DNA of 64,000 nt from positions 113,080,715 through 113,144,714 of the forward strand of contig OY986437.1 in assembly GCA_963920525.1 (NCBI GenBank), in the 5' to 3' direction. The notes beneath the pieces are model-generated. The model searched no databases, was not told where the DNA came from, and was given only the letters and a program-made list of their open reading frames with translations. The position numbers were made by a program, and so were the translations under genes. Shown in pieces: positions 1 through 11,134 of the stretch (positions within the stretch are counted from its first letter, which is position 1; every line of letters starts with the position of its first letter). The stretch is from Dichetophora obliterata. Its lineage: Eukaryota > Arthropoda > Insecta > Diptera > Sciomyzidae.

Positions 1-355
1 TCGCTAACTTTACTAAAAATGGGCATGACCCACTTTAGTTAAGTCCACTTTTCGGGGGATAAGCTTGGAGTAAAGCAAAGCGCACTAGGTTTAAGCTCAA
101 TTGAGCTGAAATTCTGGCATTCTATTGTTTCGAGTATGAGATGGTTTAAGTGAAAAAATGTTGCCACACCCCCATTACCACCCAGAATTAAACAAAAATG
201 GTATATTTCGAACGGTTTTGGTCGTATTAGACTAAAGTTTGATAATTTAGTTCATACGGCTAATTTCACCAACTGTACTAAAAATGGCGAATATATAAAT
301 TTTTTTTCCGAATAGCATGAAAATTCGTATATAGCAGTACAACGTCTGCCGGGCA
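1..355 (+). mobile_element. Helitron-family repeat fragment
   Basis: This stretch is a diverged copy of sequence found again at about 2420-2740. Shared blocks include the 'cccactttagttaa' and 'cacttttcgggg' motifs, the 'attgagctgaaat' block and the closing 'caacgtctgccg'. It has no coding potential. The left end lies outside the window, and the right border is inferred from where similarity stops, close to 350. I see it as the 3' part of a non-autonomous Helitron-type element, because the same blocks sit inside the better-bounded element at 1198-4928. Confidence 0.55.
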
Positions 356-689
356 ATACTATACATCAATAATAATGCTGTATATATCAGAAAATTCTGA
401 TCGTCATGCATTGATGACGGAAACTCAAAAGGACACGTCTAGCATGTGTTTTGTTCGAAGGTCAATTTACACTTTCACAAATTCACAAAACGATCATAAA
501 AAATTCATTGAATTGGGTCAGGAAAAAGTCTACTATAACTATAACGTAATTATGAAAATATAGATAAGGAAAAATATTAAAACATAGATTTATGTATATA
601 ACTTTGGAATAATTTGAAATATTTGAAATATTTGAAATAATCTTCGCATAATTATTTTTTAAGCTATATTTGAAAATATAGCAACACAA

Positions 690-1197
690 AAGAATTCAAC
701 GACCCATACACCCTAAAAACTTTATTTATCTCTTTAATAAGATCAATCTTAGAATATGGCTGTGTCATATGGGATCCATATTATGAATCACACAGTGCAA
801 GACTTGAGAAAGTACAGAGACGTTTTACTCGTTTTGTAATTGGTAAACTAAACTGGGATTTTGTGCCAAATTATTCACCTAGATGTGCCCTTCTTGGCCT
901 CAGCACGAAAGTATTTTCTAATAATGTTTGCTCGCGATATTTTGATGAACCACATTGATTGTGCTCCTCTTCTTGCACTTTTTGGAATATATGCCCCGAA
1001 AGGCATTTTAGACAAAGGAATTTCTTTCATATTCCACACCATAGAACTAACTATGGCCGAAGTGATCCAATCTATAATATTAGCTCAGCGTTTAATTCTA
1101 TATTTGCTCGAATAGATTTCACACAAAATAGAATAACGTTCAAACAAAATGTAATGAATATTGTGTAGGATAATTTTGATACTATTTGCTTAATTTA
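690..1197 (+). pseudogene. Non-LTR retrotransposon 3' coding fragment
   Basis: Forward-strand translation, with frame changes, gives LFISLIRSILEYGCVIW, then RLEKVQRRFTRFVIGKL. This is the region just after the reverse transcriptase catalytic domain in CR1/Jockey/I-type elements, which reads (L)EY(G)..W.P....RLE..Q..F.RF. The 5' part (endonuclease and RT core) is missing and several frameshifts are present. Coding sense runs to about 1168 and then the Helitron at 1198 interrupts it. The rest of the 3' end, including a tetranucleotide tail, appears to resume at 4929. Confidence 0.6.
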
Positions 1198-4100
1198 TCT
1201 ATATATATAAAAATGGATGTATGTATGTGGGTATGTGGGTATGTGGGTATGTGGCTATATCACATATAGACTCCAAAACCGCTGAACCGATCTTTATGAA
1301 ATTTTCAGGGAAACTGAAGCCACATCTTGAGAGTGTTCCTGTGAGGTTTGGCAACTATTGAACGAGGGGGCGTGGTACCTCCCATACAAGCCAAATTTAC
1401 GCTATCGATCGCAAACCAAAAAAAGGATATATTAAGACGGTTTCAATCGTAAAAAACTAAGATTTGGTAATTTTGTTCATATGGTTACTGTCGGTAACTG
1501 TACGAAAAATGGGCGTGGTCGTAATATAAATACGCCCACTTTTTTGAAATCATGGCAATTCCGGAGTTTTACACATTTTTACAGTGAAACTTGCTGTGTA
1601 GGTGATCTAAGAGGCGGTCACTATATGTAAATGTTTTCACGCCCACTTTTACCGCCCACAAATCAATATCTATATATATAAAAAGCAAAACGATGTGTGT
1701 CTGGCTGTGTGATGTCTATAGACTCCAAAACTACTGAACCGATTGACCTGAAATTTTGGCAGTAGATTTGTTTCAGGTACGAGATGGTTTAGGAACAAAA
1801 ATTTGCCACACCCCCTTTTTACCGCCCCCAAATCAATAAAAATGTTATATTTCAGTCGGTTTGGGTCGTATAAGGCTAAAATTTTGTAATTTAGTATGTA
1901 CGGTTACTGTCGACAACTGTACTAAAAATGAACGCCCCCTTTTACCGCCCAAAAATAAATGAAAATAGTTTATTTCAGATGGTTTTGGTCGTATAAGACT
2001 TAAATTTGGTACTTTGGTTTATGTAGTTACTGACAGTAACTGTACGAAAAGTTGGTTTCCACACCCCCTTTTTGCGCCCACAAATCAGTGAAAATGGTAT
2101 ATTTCAAGCAGTTTTGACCGTATGAGACTAACATGTGATACCTAAGTTTGTATGGTTACTTTCGGCAACTGTACTAAAAAAAGGCGTCATCGCTATATAG
2201 CCACACCCATTTTTTGAGAAATCATTAAAATTGACTACTGGGTCGATTGAGCTAAAATGTTGGCTTAGTTTGTACAGTTACTGTCAGCAACTGAACTAAA
2301 AATTGGTTTCCACGCCCCCTTTTACCGCCCACAAACCAATGAAAACGTTTTATTTCAACGGTTTGGGTCGTTTTAGACAAAAAATTTGTAATTCAGTTCA
2401 TATGGTTACTCTCGGCAAGTGCACTAAAAATAGGCCTGTCCCACTTTAGTTAAACTCACTTTTCGGGGAGTTAGCATCGAGTGAAGTTAAATGCGCCAGA
2501 CTCAACCTAAATTGAGCTGAAATTTGGGCATTCGATTTGTTTCGATTACGAAATGGCTCTAAGGAAATATTTTGCAGCACCCCTTTTTACCGCTTGCAAA
2601 ACAACAAAAGTTTTATATTTTGCACGGTTTTGATTGTATTAGACCAAAATTTGGTTATTTAGTTCATATGGTTACTTTCGGCAGCTATTCGACATTTTCG
2701 TAAATGGCAGTAAGGCGGTCTATGGCAGAACAACGTCTGCCGAGGAGAGTGAGTGTTCCTGTGAGGTTTGGTAACGTTTGGACGAGGGGGCATGGTACCT
2801 CTCATACAAGCTAAATTTGCGCTATCGACCACAAACCAAATAAAGGATATATATCAGACGGTTTCGATCGTAAAAAACTAAGATTTAGTAATTTTGTTCA
2901 GATGGTTACTGTCAGTAACTGTACAAAAAATGTGCGTGGTCGCAATATATATACGCCCACTTTTTCGAAATCATGGCAATTCCGGAGTTCTACACATTTT
3001 TATAGTGAAACTTGCTGTGTAGGTGCTCCAAGAGGCAGTCACGATACATTAATGTTTTCAAGCCCACTTTTACCGCCCACAAATCAATATCTGTATATAT
3101 AAAAATGAGTCGTGATTTGTTCGGATGCTTAAAACTTGAAAACGACTGAACCAAATTGGATACTTCTTTCTACTGGTTTAGGAAAAATATAATGCCACAC
3201 CCCCTTTTGTCGCCCACAAATCAATAAAAATGCTGTATTTAAGACGGTTTTGGTCGTATTAAATTAAAATTTGGTAAATAAGTTCGTATGATAACTATCA
3301 TTAACTTTAAAATGGGCGTGGTCACACTTCATCTACGCTTACTTTTAAGAAAATATCAAAATACTTCGAAACTATTGGTCCGATTGAGCTCAAATTTTGT
3401 AAGTACGCTTTGCTTTGAGTACGAGATGGTTTAAGAGGAAATGCCACACCCCCTTTTACCTCCCACATATATATAAAAAATTGTTGTTATCGAATAGCTT
3501 TAGAGTTATGGGTCGCACAGCTTAGAAATTCGGTATTCGACCACAATTCAGACGTACCGTTTCAGTGATGAAATTTTATGTGAGTGGACAAGGGGGAAGG
3601 GCACCTCCCATACAACCCAAATTTGTGATATCGAATAGCTTTGAAGTTATAGGAATTCAGCTTTGGAATTCAGTTTTTGACCTCAATTTACAAATGCAGT
3701 TTCAATGGTTTTATTTTATGGGCGTTGGACAGGGAGGCGTGACATCTCCCTTACAACCCAAATTTGCGATATCGAATTGCTTTGAAGTTATAGGTTGACA
3801 GCGTAAGAATTCGGTATTCGACCTACATTTATGCATGCACTTTCATTCCTCTACATTTTGTGAGCGTAGAGCAAAGGGGAGTGGCACTTCCCATACAACC
3901 CAACTTTGTGCTATCAAATAGCTTTGGAGTTATAGGTCGCACAACGCCGCAATTCAGTATTCGACCTCAATGTACACATGCAGTTTCATTGATTCAATTT
4001 CATGTTCATTGGTAAGAGGGGCGTGGCACCTCCCATTTAACGTAAATTTGCGATATCGAATATCAGCGTCAGAATTCAGTATTCGGCCCCAATTTATACA

Positions 4101-4928
4101 TGTAGTTTCATTAATTACATTTTATGAGCGTTGATCAAGGGGAGTGGCACCTCCCATACAACGAAAATTTGTGATATCGACAAGGGGGAGTGAAACCTCC
4201 TATTTAACCCAAATTAGATATATCAAATAGCTTTGGGAATATAGGTCTCACAGCTTTGGAATTCAGTATTGGACCTCAATGTACACAAGCAGTTTCATTG
4301 ATTACATTTTATGAGCGTTTATCAAGGGGAAGTGGCACCTCCCATGCAACGAAAATTTGTGATATCGAATAGCTTTGGAGTTCAAGGTCGCACAGCGTCG
4401 GAACTCAGTATTCGACCAAAATTTACGCTTGCAGATTTACTGATAAAATTTTTTAGTGTTTTTTTGGATGGGCGTGACACCTCCAATTTAACCCAAATTT
4501 GCGATATCGAATAGCTTTGGAGTTATAGGTAACTCAGCCACGGAATTCAGTATTCGACCTCAATTTACACATGCAGTTTCATTGGTAAAATTTTATGGGC
4601 GTAAGGAAAAGGGTAGTGGTACCTCCCATACAACCCAAATTTGTGCTATCGAATAGTTTTGGAGTTATATGTCGCACAGTTTTGGAATTCGGTATTCAAC
4701 CTTCATGTACACATGCAGTTTAATTGATTACATTCTATGAGCGGTGATCAAGAGGGCGTGGCACTTCCTATACAACCCAAATTTGTTATATCGAATAGCT
4801 TTGTGGATATAGGTCGCACAGTCTCAGAATTCAGTATATGACCTCAGTTTAGACATGCTGTTTAACTGATAACATTTTATGGGCGTTTGACAAGGGAGAG
4901 TGGCAGCAACGCGCCGGGTTTCAGCTAG
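1198..4928 (+). mobile_element. Composite non-autonomous Helitron
   Basis: The left end reads TC followed by tatatatataaaaatgga, and the right end reads gcgccgggtttcagCTAG. These are the 5'-TC and 3'-CTRR ends of Helitrons, the rolling-circle transposons. The flanks are A on the left (1197) and T on the right (4929), which is the Helitron A|T target with no duplication. Two more head-like sequences sit inside, at 1669 and 3090, so this looks like three elements of related families in the same orientation sharing one 3' end. There is no Rep/helicase gene, so it would depend on an element elsewhere. Short ORFs inside are repeat-derived. Confidence 0.8.
3480..4910 (+). repeat. Tandem ~145-bp Helitron modules
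   Basis: About ten imperfect head-to-tail units make up this stretch. Each contains, in order, a 'ggcgtggcacctcccata' block, 'caacccaaatttgcgatatc', 'gaatagctttggagttat', 'aggtcgcacagc', 'gaattcagtattcgacc' and 'atgcagtttcattgat'. The period is roughly 135-150 bp by eye. The same module occurs at 17379-17810, 44880-45200, 53780-53912, 59296-59850 and 61300-62040, so it is the building block of this Helitron group in the window. Confidence 0.85.
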
Positions 4929-5010
4929 TATATTATACAAATGCATGTAATTCAATGACTGTTAAACATTTTTGTTGATAGAAAGTAAATAAATAAATAA
5001 ATAAATAAAA
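4929..5010 (+). mobile_element. 3' tail of interrupted non-LTR element
   Basis: Directly after the Helitron end comes a short 3'-UTR-like stretch and then a run of about six 'aaat' units (4986-5010). Non-LTR elements that lack poly(A) often end in such short tandem repeats. The Helitron at 1198-4928 separates this from the coding remnant at 690-1197. Joining the two sides gives a plausible 3' end, with the coding stop near 1168 followed by about 110 bp of UTR. This link is inference from position and order. Confidence 0.5.
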
Positions 5011-5960
5011 AATGTTTTTCACATAAAATAATTTTTTAAGCTGTAGCACATTGCAAAAAATATAACAACATTTTAAGCAAATTAGTTTTCAGCAAAAATC
5101 ATAGGGCAGGGGGGGGGCGGTAGGTGGCCCATGATTTTTAATGAAACAAACTGTTTTTGTCGAAATAGAATAATTTTTGCAGATAAATTATGTTATATGA
5201 AAGAATAAGGATAAAATAAAATTAAAAAAATATGTACAACAAAAGCAACTCTTGGCCTATTGTTTAGTACAAGTTGGATATTTTAGAGGTTTTTTGAAAA
5301 CAATATAAAACATTGCATTGGTGAGGTAACGGTAAACCTTTTCTCATTTTCCCAATTTACTTAATTGAACTTTCAAACAAATAAAATTGGATGAAAATCG
5401 ATTTGAAAATGGCGGAAATGTTTGCTTGCTAAGTCAAAACATGAAATTTCAATCGGTTTTTTCTCATTCTGAGGCTTATGAGTTATACTGAGAAAATCTA
5501 TAGTTTTGATATATCGCAAGAATTTTAATGTCATAATAACAGGTTTTTTTAAAGCATACCTAATATCCGTACAAAACATTTCCGAAAAGAAAAGAAAATT
5601 ACCGTTAATTTTATTAATCAACGACTATCCATACAAAAATGCATTGTTATGCAATGAGAAAGTCGATAGTTTTTGAGATATTGCCAAAAGTGTGATGTCT
5701 TTATAACGGTTTTTTTTTAAATTTAAGAAGAATTGTTGTTTGGCTGAAGCCCAATAACAACAATTAATAACTGAAGAAGGATTAACTGCAACAATTTAGA
5801 AAAATGCTTTGTTAGTAAACATGCTTTGTTAGTGCAGACTTCCAGCAGGCTGTTGGACTACATATAATAACATAAGCATAGAAACTAAAGTAAAACAGAA
5901 ATACAACAACAAATGTGACATGATGAAATGGAGGAAAAACTGAGAAATTGACGCTTCAAA
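5011..5960. other. AT-rich intergenic sequence
   Basis: I see no gene here. The stretch is AT-rich with a G-run at 5107-5117. Two segments share 'gaaa(a)tc(g/t)atagttttga(g/t)atat' motifs (around 5490-5515 and 5655-5680), suggesting decayed repeat copies. No open frame shows family motifs. Confidence 0.4.
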
Positions 5961-5965
5961 TCTCA

Positions 5966-6005
5966 TCGCCCCGATGGTGCAGTGCGTTAGCGCGCGCTTG
6001 CACGG
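5966..6005 (+). mobile_element. Possible tRNA-derived SINE head
   Basis: The sequence 'gatggtgcagtgcgttagcgc' resembles an RNA polymerase III A box (TRGYNNARNNGG-like) in the context of a tRNA 5' half, preceded by 'gcccc'. No convincing B box (GGTTCGANNCC) follows within 60 bp, so this may be a decayed or truncated SINE head, or chance. It is followed after about 90 bp by a short TTG microsatellite (6098-6115). Confidence 0.25.
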
Positions 6006-6159
6006 GTATCACAAAGATTTCTGATGACGCTTTTAGCAGAGTAGAAATTGCAATCAGATCAGCTAGTGATTTTTTCCTTTTCATATTGAAAAAACTTTGT
6101 TGTTGTTGTTGTTGTTTCTTTGGAAAAATTCGTTAGAGCAATTAATTGTTCTAACTTTG

Positions 6160-6633
6160 ACCTTAAGCTCAATAAACGATTTTAAACTATCAAACAACTA
6201 GAATTTGTATTTAAAATCAACTATGATTTAAACTATCAAACATTTAGAATTTGTATTTAAATCATATAAAGTCAACACAATTTAGAAAAATATATTTATT
6301 TTCAGAACATATGTAAAAAATTAAATTTTTGATTACAAATTTTAAAAATTTTTTACCCAAATTTTATTCTAACGCTGTTATGCAGGACTTTTTCAAAAGT
6401 AAAAAAAGGAAGCCAGGCAAATTTCATAACAATTACCGTTTAAATAAGTTATTCAAATTAAATAAAAAAATTTCTTAATATATACCATTTTTTCATAATT
6501 AAACAAAACAAACACAATAGTTTTTATATTTTGAATTTGTTTTAATAACACTAAATATTTTCATTTTAAGATTTAAAATTTTTACATAGCATTTAATATT
6601 CTTATCGCAGGCGAGGCCGCGGGTATTTGCTAG
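6160..6633 (+). mobile_element. Helitron-like element, 3' end
   Basis: The right boundary 'ggcgaggccgcgggtatttgCTAG' followed by T is a typical Helitron 3' end: a GC-rich short palindrome about 10 bp before CTAG. Upstream are two copies of a ~60-bp unit with 'tttaaactatcaaaca' and 'tagaatttgtattta' (about 6180-6265). The 5' TC end is not clear, so the left border is approximate. No coding capacity is seen. Confidence 0.5.
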
Positions 6634-8220
6634 TATAGATAAATCGTAGCGAAAATCCCAAGTTTAGGGTGATAAGCCCAAAGCTTCATAGTAAGCTTTA
6701 TCAGCGGGCCCAAAAACGACAAGTTCAAGATAAAGGAACAGTGTAGATAAGCACAAGCTTCATAGTAAGCATAATAAGTTTTATATTTTTATAAATTTAA
6801 ATTGCTACAAAAATCCCAAGTTTAAGGTGATTTAACCCAAAAAAAATGCAAGTTCAAGATACGGGAGCAGTTTTGAAAAGAAGCATGTTGTTGTATGAAC
6901 TCATAAGACCCAAAGTTGAGAAGATACATATGTACTATAAGTAGGCTAGTGGTTCTGAACTGATGGAACGTGGTTGGGCGGTTGAAGTGCTATGTTGTTG
7001 TTGAAATTGGAGATAAGGATTTAAGAATAATGTATTATTTGAGACCATGTATAAATGCTTGCGTTGAGATTATTTCATTCATTACATGTTTAAGCCTCAA
7101 CATATATTTATTTTGACGATTATTTTTAATAAACTAAAAATGAGTGTACGCGTCAACGAAATGTTAGAACACGCAAAAGCATTGTGCGAAAATGCTCATA
7201 AAAATCGAATCAATTTTTGCCGTGTGCCTGAAGATGATGAGGTTCATATGCCTGATGATGATGAGCAAATATTCGTGTGGATGATGCTGAAGAAGTCGAA
7301 AAGTGTTAGACTCTGGGAGAGCTAATCCCACCTCCTCCATTCAAAAAAAATTCCTACAAGGAAATTAATGGATTCGGATAGTAAGGAAATTAATGGCGCA
7401 ATAACTTGTGATTCACGACCAAAAGTATTTGTAAAACAAAGGCTAATAAGTTCTAAAAGATCACAAAAAAAAAACAATAAAAAAACAAATTCAGAATAAA
7501 ATAATTTTCCGTGCTTTTTAATTTGTTAGGGCTCTGAAAATAAAAATTCTTAACATAAATGCCCGCAATTTATTGTATTAAAATTTTGGTATTTATCATA
7601 ATTATAGCTAATGTTTTTTCCCCAAATATTTTCTGATTTCCTTTGACGGTTGTAAGTTTCCAAAGCTGTCGAAATATTATATTTGATTGTTGTTTTTCCA
7701 GTATGCTACCCAATGTGTTCCACGTCCCTTTGAAGAATCTAGATTGATTATTCCACATTATTTTTTAAATGGTTTACTTGGAAAAGTGTCACACATAAGC
7801 ACACCTCTAAATGTGAAAAATTTTTTAGTTAAGTAATTAACATTATTCAGGTTCTGATTCATCGAAAGTAAAATTTTAATTTTCAAATTGTAAAGATTCG
7901 TCTTTATTTTTTTCTTCTGTCATTTATTGTGTTTCTATAGGTGTTTGTTCCCTAATAGATCCGATCCAGTTGGTTTTAAATCATCATCTAAAAACCAACC
8001 AATTTTCAGGCTAAAGTTTTACGCATTCACGCTCCATTGAATTAAGCCACATGGAAATTTTAAATAAACATTTTTTGTAGGATTGATATTAAGCATGGGG
8101 TATAGTGTTCGAATCCAACTTTTTTATTTTCTTTAAACACTGTTCACTGTATTCTTTTGAGGAATAGTTTTCCAAAAAATTCAATATCTCGCATTATTTA
8201 CTCTGGTGCAGTAATTTATG
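6634..8220. other. Repeat-derived region, one short ORF
   Basis: The first part (6640-6860) repeats 'aaaatcccaagttta(g/a)ggtgat' and 'aagcttcatagtaagc', each twice. A frame from ATG at 7140 reads MSVRVNEMLEHAKALCENAH, then an acidic stretch rich in D and E, and closes at 7325. Similar short acidic N-termini occur in repeat-encoded proteins, but I cannot name the family. A TATA-like 'tataaatgc' lies about 90 bp before that ATG, near 7050. The rest, 7330-8220, shows nothing I recognise. Confidence 0.3.
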
Positions 8221-8229
8221 CCATACATT

Positions 8230-8625
8230 CTAGCAGTAAACTCTTGAACTCTCCATTATTTCGTCAATGAAAATATCGGCCTCATCCGTTAATGACGCAA
8301 AAACTGTTTGGTATGTTTCATTGTCGGAAAATAATTTAAAGGACTTAAATTTTCCTTTATTGCAACATGTTGCCGTGTAATCGCAACCTGTAAAAGCGTG
8401 GACAGCGGGTAGACTTTGGCGTAGTTTGAATCCCAACTTCAATGCTAAATCGGTGCAGTTAATGCAATCAAGGAGTTGGTTATTTTTCTTTGTCACTGAA
8501 TTGGCTAGACAAACATCATATTGTGACATTTTGTGCATATTTTCCAGCAAAATTACCATAACATCGATATCAGAGGCTTTTATTAATATTTCACGGAAAA
8601 TTCTTAATAATTCGGAATAATTTCA
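8230..8625 (-). pseudogene. FEN1/PIN-like multicopy protein fragment
   Basis: The minus-strand frame includes KASDIDVMVILL, then LALKLGFKLRQSLPA, then VHAFTGCDYTATCCNKGKFK. A 'S-D-x-D' acidic strand followed by 'LPAxHAFTGCDxT...GKGK' is a pattern I know from repeated, uncharacterised proteins of arthropods and cnidarians that resemble the PIN/FEN1 nuclease fold. The GCD aspartate matches the acidic metal-binding position of that fold. Only about 130 residues remain, with no intact 5' part and a stop at 8230. The assignment is from pattern memory; function is not claimed. Confidence 0.45.
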
Positions 8626-8721
8626 TTAGCAACAATATATCGCTTTTCAAAGCTTGGCAACCGGAATTCAAAACAGATTTTTCGCAGGCACCCTTATATC
8701 ACCATGTTTGTAATAATATTG

Positions 8722-8857
8722 GCCCATTATCATAGTCAAAATAAAAGTCGACTCTAAATTTAGTGCAAGCTTTTTGACAACATATTATATTAAAAAACTG
8801 TAAAAAATGCGTATACATAATTTAGAGTCGACTTTTATTTTGACTATGATAATGGGC
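8722..8857. repeat. Perfect 39-bp inverted repeat (hairpin MITE-like)
   Basis: Bases 8722-8760 and 8819-8857 are exact reverse complements over 39 bp, beginning gcccattatcatagtc, with a 58-bp spacer. The symmetry is perfect, which argues for a young insertion or for gene conversion between arms. No coding capacity and no clear target duplication were found, so the superfamily is open. Confidence 0.8.
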
Positions 8858-9029
8858 AATGTCTTTATTTTGATATAAGGTTTATTGAGTAGACAAATGA
8901 GTGAAAATTACTAGTATTGACTTACCTAGTAATACCTGGAAACCCAGTAGTTCTGACGGGGGAAAAATAAGCAACCTAGCGTTTGCATATTCTACAGGAT
9001 TCTAACTTTCGATTGTTTTTATAGTAAAG

Positions 9030-9960
9030 AAAAGATAGTAGTTGTAAGTGGAGTGCCTCAAGGTCCACTCCTATTCTCTGCTTTTATAAATGATGTTTTT
9101 TCTATTTGTAAATATTCTACTGTACATGCTTATGCTGATGATTTGCAACTTCACCTCTCGCAACCAATCGGGCTTTTAGAAGATTTGTCTTACAGACTAA
9201 ACTTTGATCTGTCGTTGGTTAATGACCGTTAAATAACTGTAGGCTGTTGCTAGCTCGATCCTTATAAACTCAAAAAAAAAACTCGCGTATTACCTATTGC
9301 GAGGAGTGATTCGTGCTTTGTTGATATCCCTCTACTTTTTGGTGATAATCAGCTTAATTTTGTCCCTAAGACTAAGAACCTTGGATTTATTATTAACTCT
9401 AAACTAACTTGTACAGACTATATTAGTTCCACAAAAGGTAAAATATATGGGACTTTACGCCATTTACAAATTTCTCAGAATTTTACGCCTACAGAAACTC
9501 GTTGTGTTCTAGTCGTGCAATTAATTTTACCGCATATTACATACTCTGATGTGGTATATAGTCAGCTGGACTCCCAATCACAGCATAAGCTCTTGGTACT
9601 GGTCAATAATGCGGCTAGGTATGTGTATGGAATCAATCGGTATGATCATATTACTATAAGAAGTAAAGAAATTCTTGGGTGTGGTTTACTTAATTATTAA
9701 ACATGCAGAACAAAATATTTTTGCACTCGCTTTTGCATACTCAAATGCCTGAATACCTGTTTGTAAAACTTAATTTTCTGCAGTCCCAACGGTCAATTGG
9801 GTTAATTGTTACTAGATTTAACTATCTAAACAGCAGCAAGTTCTTCTTCAGCAGCACTATTAGACTGTGGAACTCATTACCTAACTCTCTAAAGCAGATA
9901 ACTTCACGGGCCAACTTTAAGCATGAAATATTTAAACACTGTAGCACTTTAAATCAATAA
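9030..9960 (+). pseudogene. Decayed non-LTR reverse transcriptase
   Basis: The forward-strand frames give SGVPQGP (RT motif before the active site), then HAYADDLQLHL, where YADD is the catalytic aspartate pair. Next come a thumb-like region with KTKNLGFIINSKL, then LVLVNNAARYVYGINRYDH, and finally FFFSSTIRLWNSLPNSL, the usual C-terminus of CR1/Jockey-type ORF2. Frames change at least twice and stops occur (for example near 9230), so it is dead. The fingers region and endonuclease are absent. It ends about 150 bp before the Tc1 element at 10113. Confidence 0.8.
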
Positions 9961-10556
9961 TTCTATACTCTCCTATATTTCTATATTTCATTATCTTGGA
10001 TTTTTCTGTTCTTTTACTTTAGTTAGCTTAACAATGTTAGTTAGTTAAGTATATAAGTTAATATATTCATAAGTTTTAGAAAATTGTTGCTTAGAAATAT
10101 GTACTTATAATACAGCCGTTGAAAAATACTTAAGAACGATTCATTATTTATCACATGCGAACATCATTTTGCTTCAGTACATTGCCGTATATAATGACAA
10201 TGGTAATTTTTTGTTTTTTTTTTTTTTGTTATTCTCTTTTTTGTTGGATTAGAGTATATTTTAATTTTAATCTTCGGTTGTTTGCATTGAAATTTTGGTT
10301 TACCGATGTAAAGAGTTAACTTTTTCAGTGGCAAAATACTTAAGAACGATGGTGATTTAACCAAATATCTTATAAAAATCGTTTTATAAATTAATTGGGA
10401 GGTGAGTTTAAATAAATTTTGTTTATTTGAAGCCTTTTAACCAAAAATTTGTTAGTTGCGGTAAATATACAATGGCTAAGGCGATAAATTGCTCACCCGC
10501 ACAACGCAAAGCAATCGTTTACACCTAATCCTGTTTTTGCACGGTACATACGTTCC

Positions 10557-10600
10557 AGAAAATATCGTGTAAAAAAAAATCGTGTAAAAAAAGACACACC
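10557..10600. repeat. Left subterminal repeats of Tigger element
   Basis: The motif 'atcgtgtaaaaaaa' occurs twice in tandem, 35-75 bp inside the left end, and resembles the CGTGTAAAAA cores at the opposite end. These are candidate transposase-binding sites by analogy with other Tc1/mariner elements; the binding role is inferred. Confidence 0.5.
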
Positions 10601-10734
10601 GTAATGGAAAAATATTAGATTGGTTCAACAACCTCAAAAAGACTACAAAAAAAAAATAACTCGGTAAAACAAACACATATTTTGTTCTTCAGTATATCAT
10701 ATTAATTTTATTTCACATATTATAATCATTTTAT

Positions 10735-10852
10735 AATTTTTTCTACATTTATTCAAGCTCAAGACCATTTTGTTCTAATATGAATTTTCATTTATTAGCT
10801 TCATATTAAATTTTCAAAATGGTCTCGAGCTTGAATAAATGTAGAAAAAATT
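10735..10852. repeat. Hairpin repeat inside Tigger element
   Basis: Bases about 10735-10771 and 10815-10852 form an inverted repeat ('ctacatttattcaagctc' and its complement) with one mismatch and a 43-bp loop. It lies in the non-coding flank of the Tigger element, between the left terminus and the transposase stop. It could be a tiny nested MITE or a structural part of the element. Confidence 0.7.
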
Positions 10853-11134
10853 TGAAATACAGACCGAATAATGAAACTCCCGCAGGGAGAAATGATAAAA
10901 GTCATTTTATAATTTTAAAGAAATAAAAACAAAAATTAAAAAATTTACACATTTTAGATATAAAAACACAACCTAAATATTAAAAAAAAATCACATCTTC
11001 AAGTAACATAAAAAACAAAATCATTTTAAAGTTTTCAGGAAATAAAAACACAATTTAAAAATAAAAAATAATCTCATATTCAAGGATCATAAAAAAGGGG
11101 TATAGAAATATAAAAAATGGTATAAGGATAAATA

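Noticed and set aside
3565..4514. Small ORFs within the Helitron modules
   Set aside because: They are open only because the tandem unit repeats; the same peptide pieces recur with stops in other copies.
3480..4910. A CRISPR array
   Set aside because: The units are contiguous 145-bp repeats without unique spacers, in eukaryotic DNA.
5100..5125. A G-quadruplex-like element at the G-run
   Set aside because: One long G run with no further spaced G tracts nearby; not enough to support a structured site.
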